Below are positions 33,645-40,897 of a stretch of DNA of 64,000 nt, in pieces (positions within the stretch are counted from its first letter, which is position 1; the number at the start of each line of letters is the position of its first letter). The notes under the pieces were generated by a model that saw nothing but the letters and a program-made list of their open reading frames with translations, was not told the origin of the DNA and did not search any database. A program made the translations under genes and the position numbers. The stretch spans positions 62,001 to 126,000 of the forward strand of contig JBNLAN010000013.1 in assembly GCA_050302175.1 (NCBI GenBank), in the 5' to 3' direction. This DNA is from JBNLAN01 sp050302175. GTDB taxonomy: Bacteria > Pseudomonadota > Zetaproteobacteria > Mariprofundales > Mariprofundaceae.

Positions 33645-35054
33645 TTAAATTCGGCGCGTTTGGCGCCGTCTGTGGCTGCTTGGCGGCAGCCCCAAACCTT
33701 CCCGATATTTCGCCACCGTTCGACGGGCGACTTCGATACCTTCCGCCTGCAGGCGGTCGGCAATGGCCTGGTCGGAGATCGGACGACCGACCGGCTCGGA
33801 TTCAATTAGCGACTTCACACGCTGCTGCACGCGATAAACCGAAATGCTGCCTCCGCCACGCGTTGGCAGGCCAGAAGAAAAGAACTGGCGCATTTCGATC
33901 ATCCCAAGCGGCGTCTGCGCATATTTTCCGTTGGTGACTCGTGAAATCGTGGATTCGTGCAGGCCCACCTCTTCGGCCACATTCTGCAACGTCAGCGGCT
34001 TTAAACCCAGTACTCCGTGATCGAGAAATCCCCTTTGGCGTCTGGCCAGGCAATGCGCCACTTTGTACAAGGTTTCCCGGCGCTGGTCGAGCGCATAAAG
34101 CAGCCACTTTGCCTCTTTCATCGCCGAATCCATGAATTCGCGATCTGTTCCCGTAAACTGATGATCCTGCCACTGCTCATTCAGACGCACGCCACGCCAG
34201 GAGTAGTTCGGCACCTCGATCTGAATACTGCCGTCCGCCATACGGCGAAAAATCACTTCGGGACGAATATAGATATTGTTCACGCCGCGCAAACCATGGC
34301 CGGGGAACGGATCCAGCCTGCGCATACGCATTCTGGCTGCTGCCAGCTCCTCGATATCGCAACCGGCCAGCGATGCCAGCTTTTTATCCTCATCGGTAAG
34401 GTGCTCGGAAAAGTGCAGCAACAGTCGACGGGCAAGGCGGGTGGCCGCTTCATCGTCATTCAGCTGCAGCAACAGACACTCGGAGAGACTGCGTGCACCG
34501 ATGCCGGAAGGCTCCAGCTCCTGCACGATATCTTCAAGCACAGCAATCAATTTGTGCCGATCCACGCCGAGCTGCGCCGCCAGCTCCTCCGGATCGGTAC
34601 GAAAATAGCCGTCATCATCAAGCGAATCGACCAGCGCATGCGCAATGGTGCGCACATCGCCCTCCATCGGCTCGTGATTGATCTGCTCGTGCAGCGACTC
34701 GGAGAGCGACTGCTCTTCATGCCACTGCTGCTCACGATTGGAAAAGTCATCGTAAGAGCTTCCCGGACTATTGGAATACATGCTCTCCCAGCGATCATCC
34801 CCGGATTCGCGCCAGGCATCCTGCTCCTGCAGTTTTTCCGCCTCGCTCTTGGGTAGCTCGGCCTCTTTGTCCGCTGTATTCGATTCCGGCTTCTCCTGCT
34901 CCTGTGTCTTTTCCAGCAGCGGGTTGGTCTCCAGACAATCTTCGATATACGTTTCCAGCTCCACCGTATTCATGGCCAGAACCTTCAGGCTCTGGGTCAG
35001 CTGCGGGGTCAGCGCCAGCCGCTGACCAAGCTTTTGCGTAAGCTTAGTTTGCAT
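33645..35054 (-). CDS. rpoN: RNA polymerase sigma-54 factor
   Basis: 469 aa from ATG 35054 (MQTKLTQKLGQRLALTPQLTQ), the typical N-terminus. The frame continues upstream to 35129 without family similarity. Region I glutamine/leucine-rich N-terminus, an acidic region II, the core-binding part, a helix-turn-helix (LTLQNVAEEVGLHESTISRV) and the RpoN box ARRTVAKYRE near residue 443. It heads the PTS operon. Confidence 0.96.
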   Translation of the reverse strand: MQTKLTQKLGQRLALTPQLTQSLKVLAMNTVELETYIEDCLETNPLLEKTQEQEKPESNTADKEAELPKSEAEKLQEQDAWRESGDDRWESMYSNSPGSSYDDFSNREQQWHEEQSLSESLHEQINHEPMEGDVRTIAHALVDSLDDDGYFRTDPEELAAQLGVDRHKLIAVLEDIVQELEPSGIGARSLSECLLLQLNDDEAATRLARRLLLHFSEHLTDEDKKLASLAGCDIEELAAARMRMRRLDPFPGHGLRGVNNIYIRPEVIFRRMADGSIQIEVPNYSWRGVRLNEQWQDHQFTGTDREFMDSAMKEAKWLLYALDQRRETLYKVAHCLARRQRGFLDHGVLGLKPLTLQNVAEEVGLHESTISRVTNGKYAQTPLGMIEMRQFFSSGLPTRGGGSISVYRVQQRVKSLIESEPVGRPISDQAIADRLQAEGIEVARRTVAKYREGLGLPPSSHRRRQTRRI

Positions 35055-35205
35055 GCAGGCACCTGTGCATCGGCTTGGCGGAAATTTGTGCCGACCCTGC
35101 TGTTCGGCAGCAGCCGGAACCGGCATCAATCAGTGTGGGAATTCGAATCACAGAAACGATCATCCTATTAAGGTTTATAGGCCAGCTGCTGCCGAAGCAC
35201 AAGGC

Positions 35206-35532
35206 TCAGGCATCCGCCTGACGAAACGGCGCCAGCAATTCGGCCAGTTCGCCACTCTCATGCATCTCAGTAGTGATATCGCAGCCGCCAACGAACTCGC
35301 CCCGGATATAAAGCTGGGGGATGGTCGGCCATTCGGCATAGGCCTTGATCCCTTCGCGCACAGCAGGGTCCAGCAACACATTGATCGCGGTATACGGCAC
35401 CTGATATGAATCCAGGATCATCGCCACGCGTTGCGAAAAACCACACTGCGGCATTTGTGGCGTGCCCTTCATAAACAGCACAACATCATTGCCTTTCACC
35501 AGCGCATCGATTTTTTCAATTATTTCACTCAT
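35206..35532 (-). CDS. grxD: Monothiol glutaredoxin
   Basis: 108 aa with active site CGFS (MPQCGFSQRV) and glutathione-binding WPTIPQLYI and GGCDI motifs. It carries Fe-S clusters together with BolA proteins. A bolA gene lies directly upstream on the same strand with a 20-base gap, supporting a GrxD-BolA partnership. Confidence 0.95.
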   Translation of the reverse strand: MSEIIEKIDALVKGNDVVLFMKGTPQMPQCGFSQRVAMILDSYQVPYTAINVLLDPAVREGIKAYAEWPTIPQLYIRGEFVGGCDITTEMHESGELAELLAPFRQADA

Positions 35533-35552
35533 TGGGTTCCCTCTGTTTGGCG

Positions 35553-35780
35553 CTACGCAGCCCGGGTTTTCAGGGCCAGCGCATGCACCGCTTCTTTCAT
35601 ATGATCCCCTAAAGCATCATAGACCATCTTGTGCTGACGGATGCGCGGCACTCCGGCAAACGATGCCGCAGCCACCTCCATCTCGAAATGGTCGTCACCG
35701 GCATACAGGCGCACACTCACCTCGGCATCGGGAATATGCGCTTTTACCAGCTTCTCAAGTGTTTCGGTATCGACTTTCAC
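35553..35780 (-). CDS. BolA family protein
   Basis: 75 aa, the short BolA/YrbA-like form. Cluster-ligand His in VPRIRQHKMVYDALGDHMKE, with the acidic DDHFEMEVAAASF strand. It partners with the downstream grxD in Fe-S trafficking. Confidence 0.9.
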   Translation of the reverse strand: MKVDTETLEKLVKAHIPDAEVSVRLYAGDDHFEMEVAAASFAGVPRIRQHKMVYDALGDHMKEAVHALALKTRAA

Positions 35781-35893
35781 CTTAATCCTTCAGGCAGCAT
35801 GCACTGCGCATCCATGCCGAGAATATGCCCGGTCGACCCGATCCGTCCATGGGTCGTCTTCCTTGATCCGCAAATCGCTTCATCCCGGGAAAA

Positions 35894-35970
35894 TGGTGGG
35901 CCCACCAGGACTCGAACCTGGAACCAACCGGTTATGAGCCGGTAGCTCTAACCAATTGAGCTATGGGCCC
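35894..35970 (-). tRNA. tRNA with CAU anticodon, probably tRNA-Ile2
   Basis: 77 bases with encoded CCA. Acceptor stem GGGCCCA/TGGGCCC, D-arm AGCTCAATTGGTTAGAGC, anticodon loop CTCATAA (CAU), T-arm GGTTCGAGTCC. C4 and C5 in the acceptor stem are features that TilS uses to recognise Ile2, so this is probably Ile2 (lysidine-modified) rather than elongator Met; the two cannot be told apart with certainty here. Confidence 0.88.
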
Positions 35971-36098
35971 GGGAAGCCGCACGCTAATCGCAGACCCCCC
36001 CAATGTGAACTAGCCAGTGAACAAGCAAATGTGAAGCGCCAGAAAGCGGCAAAAACTGCGAGTGCAGTTTGGCAAGGCTTACGATAGGCTGCCGCGCC

Positions 36099-37385
36099 AT
36101 GGATTTTAAAGAACTCAACCTCCCCGAGCCTTTGCAGCGCGCCATCGATGATCTCGGCTTCACCAAGCTGACCGATGTGCAGAACGTCTGTCTGCCGATG
36201 GCACTGGCAGGAAAAGATATTGCAGGCCAGGGCCGAACCGGTACCGGCAAGACCGCCGCTTTCCTGATCACCACCATCACCAAACTGCTGACGCAGGAGC
36301 CCAAAAAGGGGCGTGAAAAAAAACACCCTCGGGCGCTCATCATCGCGCCGACCCGCGAGCTGGTAGTGCAAATCTCGGATGATGCCAAACATCTCGCCAA
36401 ATATACCGGCCTGAAGCTGCACACCGTATTCGGCGGCGTGGATTACGAAAAACAGATGCGCGCCTTCGAAGAGGGGGTCGATATCCTGATCGGCACGCCC
36501 GGACGCCTGATCGACTACCACCGCAAGCACTGCTATTCGCTCAGCAAGTGCGACATGATGGTGATCGACGAGGCCGACCGCATGTTCGATCTCGGCTTCA
36601 TCAAGGATCTTCGCTTTTTGATGCGCCGCCTGCCCAAATATAATGAGCGTCAGGCTCTGATGTTTTCCGCCACCCTTTCCCACCGCGTGCTGGAGCTGGC
36701 GTATGAGCACATGAACAACCCGGAAAAACTGCGCGCGGAAGAGGGCGACCTCACCGCCTCCAACATCACCGAATCGGTTTACCAGACCGGCATGGACGAA
36801 AAGTTTCCGCTTTTGGTCAGCCTGCTGCGCGAATACAACGTCAGCCGTGGCATGATCTTCATCAACCAGAAGCGCACCGGCGAAAGGCTGGCGGAACAGC
36901 TTGCCCATTACGGGTTTGCAATCGGCATTCTTTCCGGCGATGTGCGCCAGGCCAAGCGCATGAAGATCCTGAAGGATTTCACCGAGGGCAAACTGCACCT
37001 GCTGGTTGCCACCGACGTAGCCAGCCGCGGCCTGCATATTGATGATGTGACCCACGTTTTCAACTACGACCTGCCGGAAGATGCCGAAGATTACGTGCAT
37101 CGTATCGGCCGCACCGCCCGCGCAGGCTCATCCGGCGTGGCGATTTCATTCTCCTGCGAAAAGTTCTGTTTTGGTTTGCCTGATATCGAAACCTATATCG
37201 GGCATGCGATTCCGGCCCCAGCCTGGGATCACTCCCGGCTTGAAATCGGCCCGCCGACACACAAGGATCAGCACGCTGAAGGGCTGGATGCGGAAGACCG
37301 CGAGCAACCTCGTCCGCAAAAAGAGGGGCAGGGCAATCGTCGACGTCGCCCCCGTCGCCGCTCCGGCAAGCCGCAAAACAGATAA
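36099..37385 (+). CDS. rhlB: DEAD-box RNA helicase, RhlB-like
   Basis: 428 aa. Q motif region then GQGRTGTGKTAAF (motif I), PTRELVVQI, VIDEADRMFDLGFIKDLRFLMRR (DEAD), MFSATLSHR, and HRIGRTARAG (motif VI). The stretch FNYDLPEDAEDYVH and the CEKFCFGLPDIETYIGHAIP region closely follow E. coli RhlB. It ends in a basic tail (RRRRPRRRSGKP). ATG 36099 gives MDFKELNLPEPL; an upstream in-frame start is unlikely. RhlB works in the RNA degradosome. Confidence 0.92.
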   Translation: MDFKELNLPEPLQRAIDDLGFTKLTDVQNVCLPMALAGKDIAGQGRTGTGKTAAFLITTITKLLTQEPKKGREKKHPRALIIAPTRELVVQISDDAKHLAKYTGLKLHTVFGGVDYEKQMRAFEEGVDILIGTPGRLIDYHRKHCYSLSKCDMMVIDEADRMFDLGFIKDLRFLMRRLPKYNERQALMFSATLSHRVLELAYEHMNNPEKLRAEEGDLTASNITESVYQTGMDEKFPLLVSLLREYNVSRGMIFINQKRTGERLAEQLAHYGFAIGILSGDVRQAKRMKILKDFTEGKLHLLVATDVASRGLHIDDVTHVFNYDLPEDAEDYVHRIGRTARAGSSGVAISFSCEKFCFGLPDIETYIGHAIPAPAWDHSRLEIGPPTHKDQHAEGLDAEDREQPRPQKEGQGNRRRRPRRRSGKPQNR

Positions 37386-37429
37386 TCGGGGCCTTGCCCC
37401 CTTTGACTTGAATTTGAAGGTGAAGTGAT

Positions 37430-38152
37430 ATGGGAAGAGCGTTTGAAGTTCGAAAAGCATCCATGGCCAAAACGGCCAATGCCAAAACCAAGGTCTATTC
37501 GCGCTACGGCCGCGAAATCTATGTGGCCGCCAAGAATGGCGGCACCGATCCGAGTGCCAACCTGACGCTGCGCCGCCTGATGGAAAAGGCGAAAAAGGAT
37601 CAGGTGCCGGGCCATGTAATCGAGAAGGCTCTCGACAAGGCCAGCGGTGTCGGCGGCGAGGATTTTGCGCCAACCCGCTACGAGGGTTTCGGCCCCGGCG
37701 GCTGCATGGTGATCGTCGACTGCCTGACCGATAACAACACCCGCACCTTCGCCGACGTGCGTGTCTGCTTCACCAAGAGCGACTCCAAACTGGGTGCGCC
37801 GGGCGCGGTTGCGCACATGTTCGATCATCTCGCCATCTTCTCCTTCAAGGGCGATTCGGATGAAGCGGCGCTCGAGGCGCTGATGGAAGCCGATGTGGAT
37901 GTCACCGATGTCGAGTATGAGGACGGCACAGTGACCGTATTCGCCCCCACCACCGAATTCTACAAGGCGCGCACCGCACTGCTGGATGCCATGCCCGGGC
38001 TGGAATTCGACGTGGAGGATATCTCGTGGGTGCCGCAGACCAGCGTGCAGGTGAGCGGTGACGATGCGGTGATGATGAACAAGCTGCTCACGATGCTGGA
38101 TGATGTGGACGACGTGCAGAACGTTTACCACAACGCCGAGATCATCGACTAA
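37430..38152 (+). CDS. YebC/PmpR family protein
   Basis: 240 aa. MGRAFEVRKASMAKTANAKTK opening, then SNLTLRRLMEKAKK-like middle and the acidic C-terminal domain, as in the YebC2-type (shorter opening than E. coli YebC). The family regulates transcription and some members help ribosomes pass proline-rich stretches. It is 44 bases after rhlB, probably in the same transcript, with a strong terminator after it. Confidence 0.92.
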   Translation: MGRAFEVRKASMAKTANAKTKVYSRYGREIYVAAKNGGTDPSANLTLRRLMEKAKKDQVPGHVIEKALDKASGVGGEDFAPTRYEGFGPGGCMVIVDCLTDNNTRTFADVRVCFTKSDSKLGAPGAVAHMFDHLAIFSFKGDSDEAALEALMEADVDVTDVEYEDGTVTVFAPTTEFYKARTALLDAMPGLEFDVEDISWVPQTSVQVSGDDAVMMNKLLTMLDDVDDVQNVYHNAEIID

Positions 38153-38175
38153 CAGCTCTGCCTCTCAATGCAAAA

Positions 38176-38200
38176 AGCCCCGCTTCGCCGGGGCTTTTTT
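38176..38200 (+). terminator. Rho-independent terminator
   Basis: AGCCCCG-CTTCGC-CGGGGCT stem followed by a T-run (38196-38200), 23 bases after the yebC stop. Confidence 0.92.
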
Positions 38201-38324
38201 ATTGAGCGTAGTTTACCACCTTAATATCTATTTTGAGTCGTATTTAGTTTTGAAACACCCACAAATGTTTTTGCGGACGTGCCGAGGATATTTCAACAAC
38301 GAACGCTAATCTCATGCTGTGTAA

Positions 38325-38370
38325 CCAATTAACGGTAGACGGTTGCGTCTTGCGTTAATTGGTGTATACT
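38325..38370 (+). promoter_or_regulatory. Promoter with an operator-like palindrome
   Basis: CCAATTAACG (38325-38334) and CGTTAATTGG (38353-38362) form a perfect 10-bp inverted repeat spaced by 18 bases. TATACT (38365-38370) is a good -10, with a weak TTGCGT -35 (38343-38348) inside the palindrome spacer. This geometry fits a dimeric repressor covering the -35 region of the gene at 38407. Confidence 0.5.
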
Positions 38371-38406
38371 TTGTCCAACTTGACGGCGCAAGGAGAGTAC
38401 AGAGCC

Positions 38407-38988
38407 ATGAGTAACAAAGATTATTCCCTCACATCTCTTAATAAATTCTTAGATTATGCCAGCGAAAAGGGCTTAATTAAACGCGCTACTGCGGATGCGC
38501 GGAAGCGTGCTGCAAATAAAATATTAGAGGTCTTGGAAGAACATGAGCTCAGTGATCTAAGGGAAATTGATATAGATCGAACATTTAGCATGTTCGAAAA
38601 CCTCAAAGGAAAGGAATACAAGCCAGAAAGCTTGCTGGTGTTTAAAAGTCGTCTAAAGTCTGCACTGACAGACTTCGAATCGTATATAGATAGCCCATCT
38701 CAATTCAAACCTTCAAGCGCACAAAGACAAAGAAAATCCTCAAAAACTTCTCAAGGAGAGCAAAAAGTTCCGGGGGCTCTTATGAGCAAGCCAACGCGAG
38801 CAATAGATGTTTCAGATAATATTGATGAGACTCTTCCGTCTAACGAGGAGCCAAGACACATTGTTATCCCAATACCCTTGCGGCAAGGCTTGACCATAAA
38901 AATACACAATATCCCTGCCGATCTAACGACTATGGAGGCGGAAAAGCTAGCAGCAATTATTAAAGCGTATGCGTTACCAGAGGGATAA
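38407..38988 (+). CDS. AT-rich protein with recombinase core-binding-like N-terminus
   Basis: 193 aa. Residues 1-90 (SLTSLNKFLDYASEKGLIKRATADAR...LLVFKSRLKSALTDF) look like the SAM-like core-binding domain of tyrosine recombinases, but no catalytic domain follows. A polar linker (residues 95-130) leads to a C-terminal module (HIVIPIPLRQGLTIKIHNIP...AIIKAYALPEG). ATG 38407 has AAGGAGAG 11 bases upstream. It is AT-rich and alone. It could be a DNA-binding regulator acting on its own promoter palindrome; that is inference. Confidence 0.6.
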   Translation: MSNKDYSLTSLNKFLDYASEKGLIKRATADARKRAANKILEVLEEHELSDLREIDIDRTFSMFENLKGKEYKPESLLVFKSRLKSALTDFESYIDSPSQFKPSSAQRQRKSSKTSQGEQKVPGALMSKPTRAIDVSDNIDETLPSNEEPRHIVIPIPLRQGLTIKIHNIPADLTTMEAEKLAAIIKAYALPEG

Positions 38989-39308
38989 CAAAGTTTGAGG
39001 GTCGGTAAACCGACCCTCAAAAGGGGAATGGAAAGCCCACTACACCCATTAGTTAGCACCTGAAGTGTAGCGGATTCCTCCAAAAAAACAAACAAGGGCT
39101 GCTTTCCGCTCTTGCAGGAGATTGCTAATGGTAGCAAGAAAGAATCCGCCACCGGGATACAGGTGGGTATTTTGTCGGTATAGACGGGTAAAGAATAGCA
39201 CTAGGCTGTTAGATGCTCATGATTATGGGCATGAGGCTTGGTGTTTCCTTATTCGTACATAACACGTCCTTAAAGGGAGGGGCGAAGGCCTCTCCCTTTT
39301 CTACTATC
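38989..39308. other. Gene-free, highly structured intergenic region (possible ncRNA)
   Basis: No plausible protein. It starts with a perfect 12-bp hairpin (38995-39020, TTGAGGGTCGGT). Further stems follow: CTACAC/GTGTAG, GCGGATTC with GAATCCGC about 70 bases later, TTGCTA/TAGCAA, and CTCATG/CATGAG. It ends in a bidirectional terminator. The nested pairings look like a structured RNA; no known RNA family was recognised. Confidence 0.4.
39275..39302. terminator. Bidirectional terminator
   Basis: GGGAGGGGC-GAAG-GCCTCTCCC with one G-T pair, TTTTCT after it on the plus strand and an A-run before it. It serves the convergent permease gene and any transcript from the structured region. Confidence 0.85.
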
Positions 39309-40511
39309 TTATACAAACTGCAGCAGGATGAATCCTGTACTTAGAAGAAAACCGATTCCGGGAACCCAAACCGGATAGCTCACGCCTCCCGGCTGGCCTG
39401 CCCCGGTCAACTTGAGTCGCAATAAAGCGAGATTGGTCAGCGCGAACAGAAACAGCGTGACCAGGCTGGTGAGCTGAGCCAGTGTCAGCAACGGCAGCGC
39501 CAGAGCCAGGGCCAAAATCAGCGAAGCGACAATGGCTGTGGCCTTCAGCGGTGTGCGCGTAACCGGATGCACCTCGGAGAGGAAGGCCACGGCCATACCC
39601 TGGCTGCTCATGCCGTAAAGCACGCGCGACACCTTGATCATCTGAATCAATGCGCCATCCAGCACGGCAATAATACTGATGGCCGCAATGGCCACTTGCG
39701 ATGATGCTCCGGCCTGCTCGACGATCAGTGCCAGTGGCGCCTCGCTGGCGGCAAGCTCGGCTGCAGGCACCGCGAGAACCGCGACCAACGAAACGCCGCC
39801 GTACAGCAGCATGGTGATCGCCAGCGCCAACACAATGGCAAGGGGCAGATTCTTCTCGGGTGCCTCGACCTCTTCGGCCAGATTCACCATATCCTCAAAG
39901 CCAATGAAGGCATAAAAGGCGATGAAGGCGCCAGCGGCAATGCCGAGCCATACGGACATCTCCATCGGCGGCAACAACTCGGGCAGACGCGCTGGCAGGC
40001 TCTCGAAATGCGTTCCCGAAACGCCGATCACCAGCAGCAGGCCGAGGATGGTGATCAGGGTGGTGATGGCGGCCACCGTTGCCGACTGGGCAATGCCCCA
40101 GGCCGCCAGCAAACCCAGGCCGCTAACGAGCAATATCAGCAGCAGCCACTCCGGCAGAGGGATAAAAAAATGTAGGTAGCCGACCGCCCCGTTGGCAATG
40201 GTGGCTGCCGAGATTATGCCGATGCTTGCTGCCGACCAACCCACCGCGATGGAAAACGGACGCCAGTGGAAAGCCTCATCGACATAGACCGCCTCGCCGG
40301 CACTGCGCGGAAAGCGCGAAGAGAGCTCGGCATAAGAGAAGGCGGTGAATCCGGCAATCACAGAAGCCAGCAAAAAGGCAACCGGTGCATACATTCCCGC
40401 CTTGCCGGCAACCTGACCAACCAGAACGAAAATGCCGGCGCCGATGATGGTTCCGAGCCCATAGAGGGTGAGCAACGGCAGAGAAATAGTGCGCCTGAGC
40501 TGAACGGACAT
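39309..40511 (-). CDS. Amino acid permease, APC superfamily
   Basis: 400 aa with about 12 membrane helices. The APC opening GLGTIIGAGIFVLVGQVAG and the helix-6 motif AFYAFIGFEDMVNLAEEVE are clear. It lacks the extra C-terminal helices of cationic transporters. Substrate cannot be told. A weak promoter lies just upstream. It is a single-gene unit. Confidence 0.88.
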   Translation of the reverse strand: MSVQLRRTISLPLLTLYGLGTIIGAGIFVLVGQVAGKAGMYAPVAFLLASVIAGFTAFSYAELSSRFPRSAGEAVYVDEAFHWRPFSIAVGWSAASIGIISAATIANGAVGYLHFFIPLPEWLLLILLVSGLGLLAAWGIAQSATVAAITTLITILGLLLVIGVSGTHFESLPARLPELLPPMEMSVWLGIAAGAFIAFYAFIGFEDMVNLAEEVEAPEKNLPLAIVLALAITMLLYGGVSLVAVLAVPAAELAASEAPLALIVEQAGASSQVAIAAISIIAVLDGALIQMIKVSRVLYGMSSQGMAVAFLSEVHPVTRTPLKATAIVASLILALALALPLLTLAQLTSLVTLFLFALTNLALLRLKLTGAGQPGGVSYPVWVPGIGFLLSTGFILLQFV

Positions 40512-40897
40512 GAACTCTCCTCGTTATTGAGCATAGCAGGAGGAGGAATACACCGACAATGCGATTGGTTTCATAAACTAAGCCGATGAAAGCTGTAAGA
40601 ATAATGTTTTAGCGCCTTGCGTTTTCACGGCGGCTATTCTTCAATGATTGATATTCGGTCATTGGAGGGAGCCATTCGTCGGAAGTGGCGTCCCGGAATG
40701 AATAATCGAACTAATTCAATCATCTCCCCGTTCGGACGAGCCTGTGCCCAACAGCCTCCATTAGCAGCACGATAAGTCCGTAAAAGGAGATATTGACTAA
40801 CGCCTCTTCTGCTTTTTAATGCTCAAAGCCCGGTTCGCTGAAGCTTTTAAACAGCATGGGCAACTATCATGCCCATGCTGCCCAAGCACGCTTTGGT
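40512..40897. other. Intergenic region with a permease promoter and a terminator hairpin
   Basis: Minus-strand promoter candidate TTGTCG (40554-40559), 18-base spacer, TATGCT (40530-40535), and a GAGGAG site before the permease. The right part has the hairpin listed separately. Nothing else recognisable. Confidence 0.4.
40853..40879 (-). terminator. Perfect 10-bp hairpin after the beta-propeller gene
   Basis: AGCATGGGCA-ACTATCA-TGCCCATGCT, followed on the minus strand by GTTTAAAAG. Probable terminator of the gene whose stop lies 19 bases upstream. Confidence 0.65.

Noticed and set aside
35894..35970. tRNA as an integration site for a genomic island
   Set aside because: No integrase and no direct repeat of the tRNA 3' end seen on either side within the window; flanking genes are housekeeping.
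35961..37100. 379-codon minus-strand frame opposite rhlB
   Set aside because: Antisense to a clear DEAD-box helicase; composition is that of a shadow.
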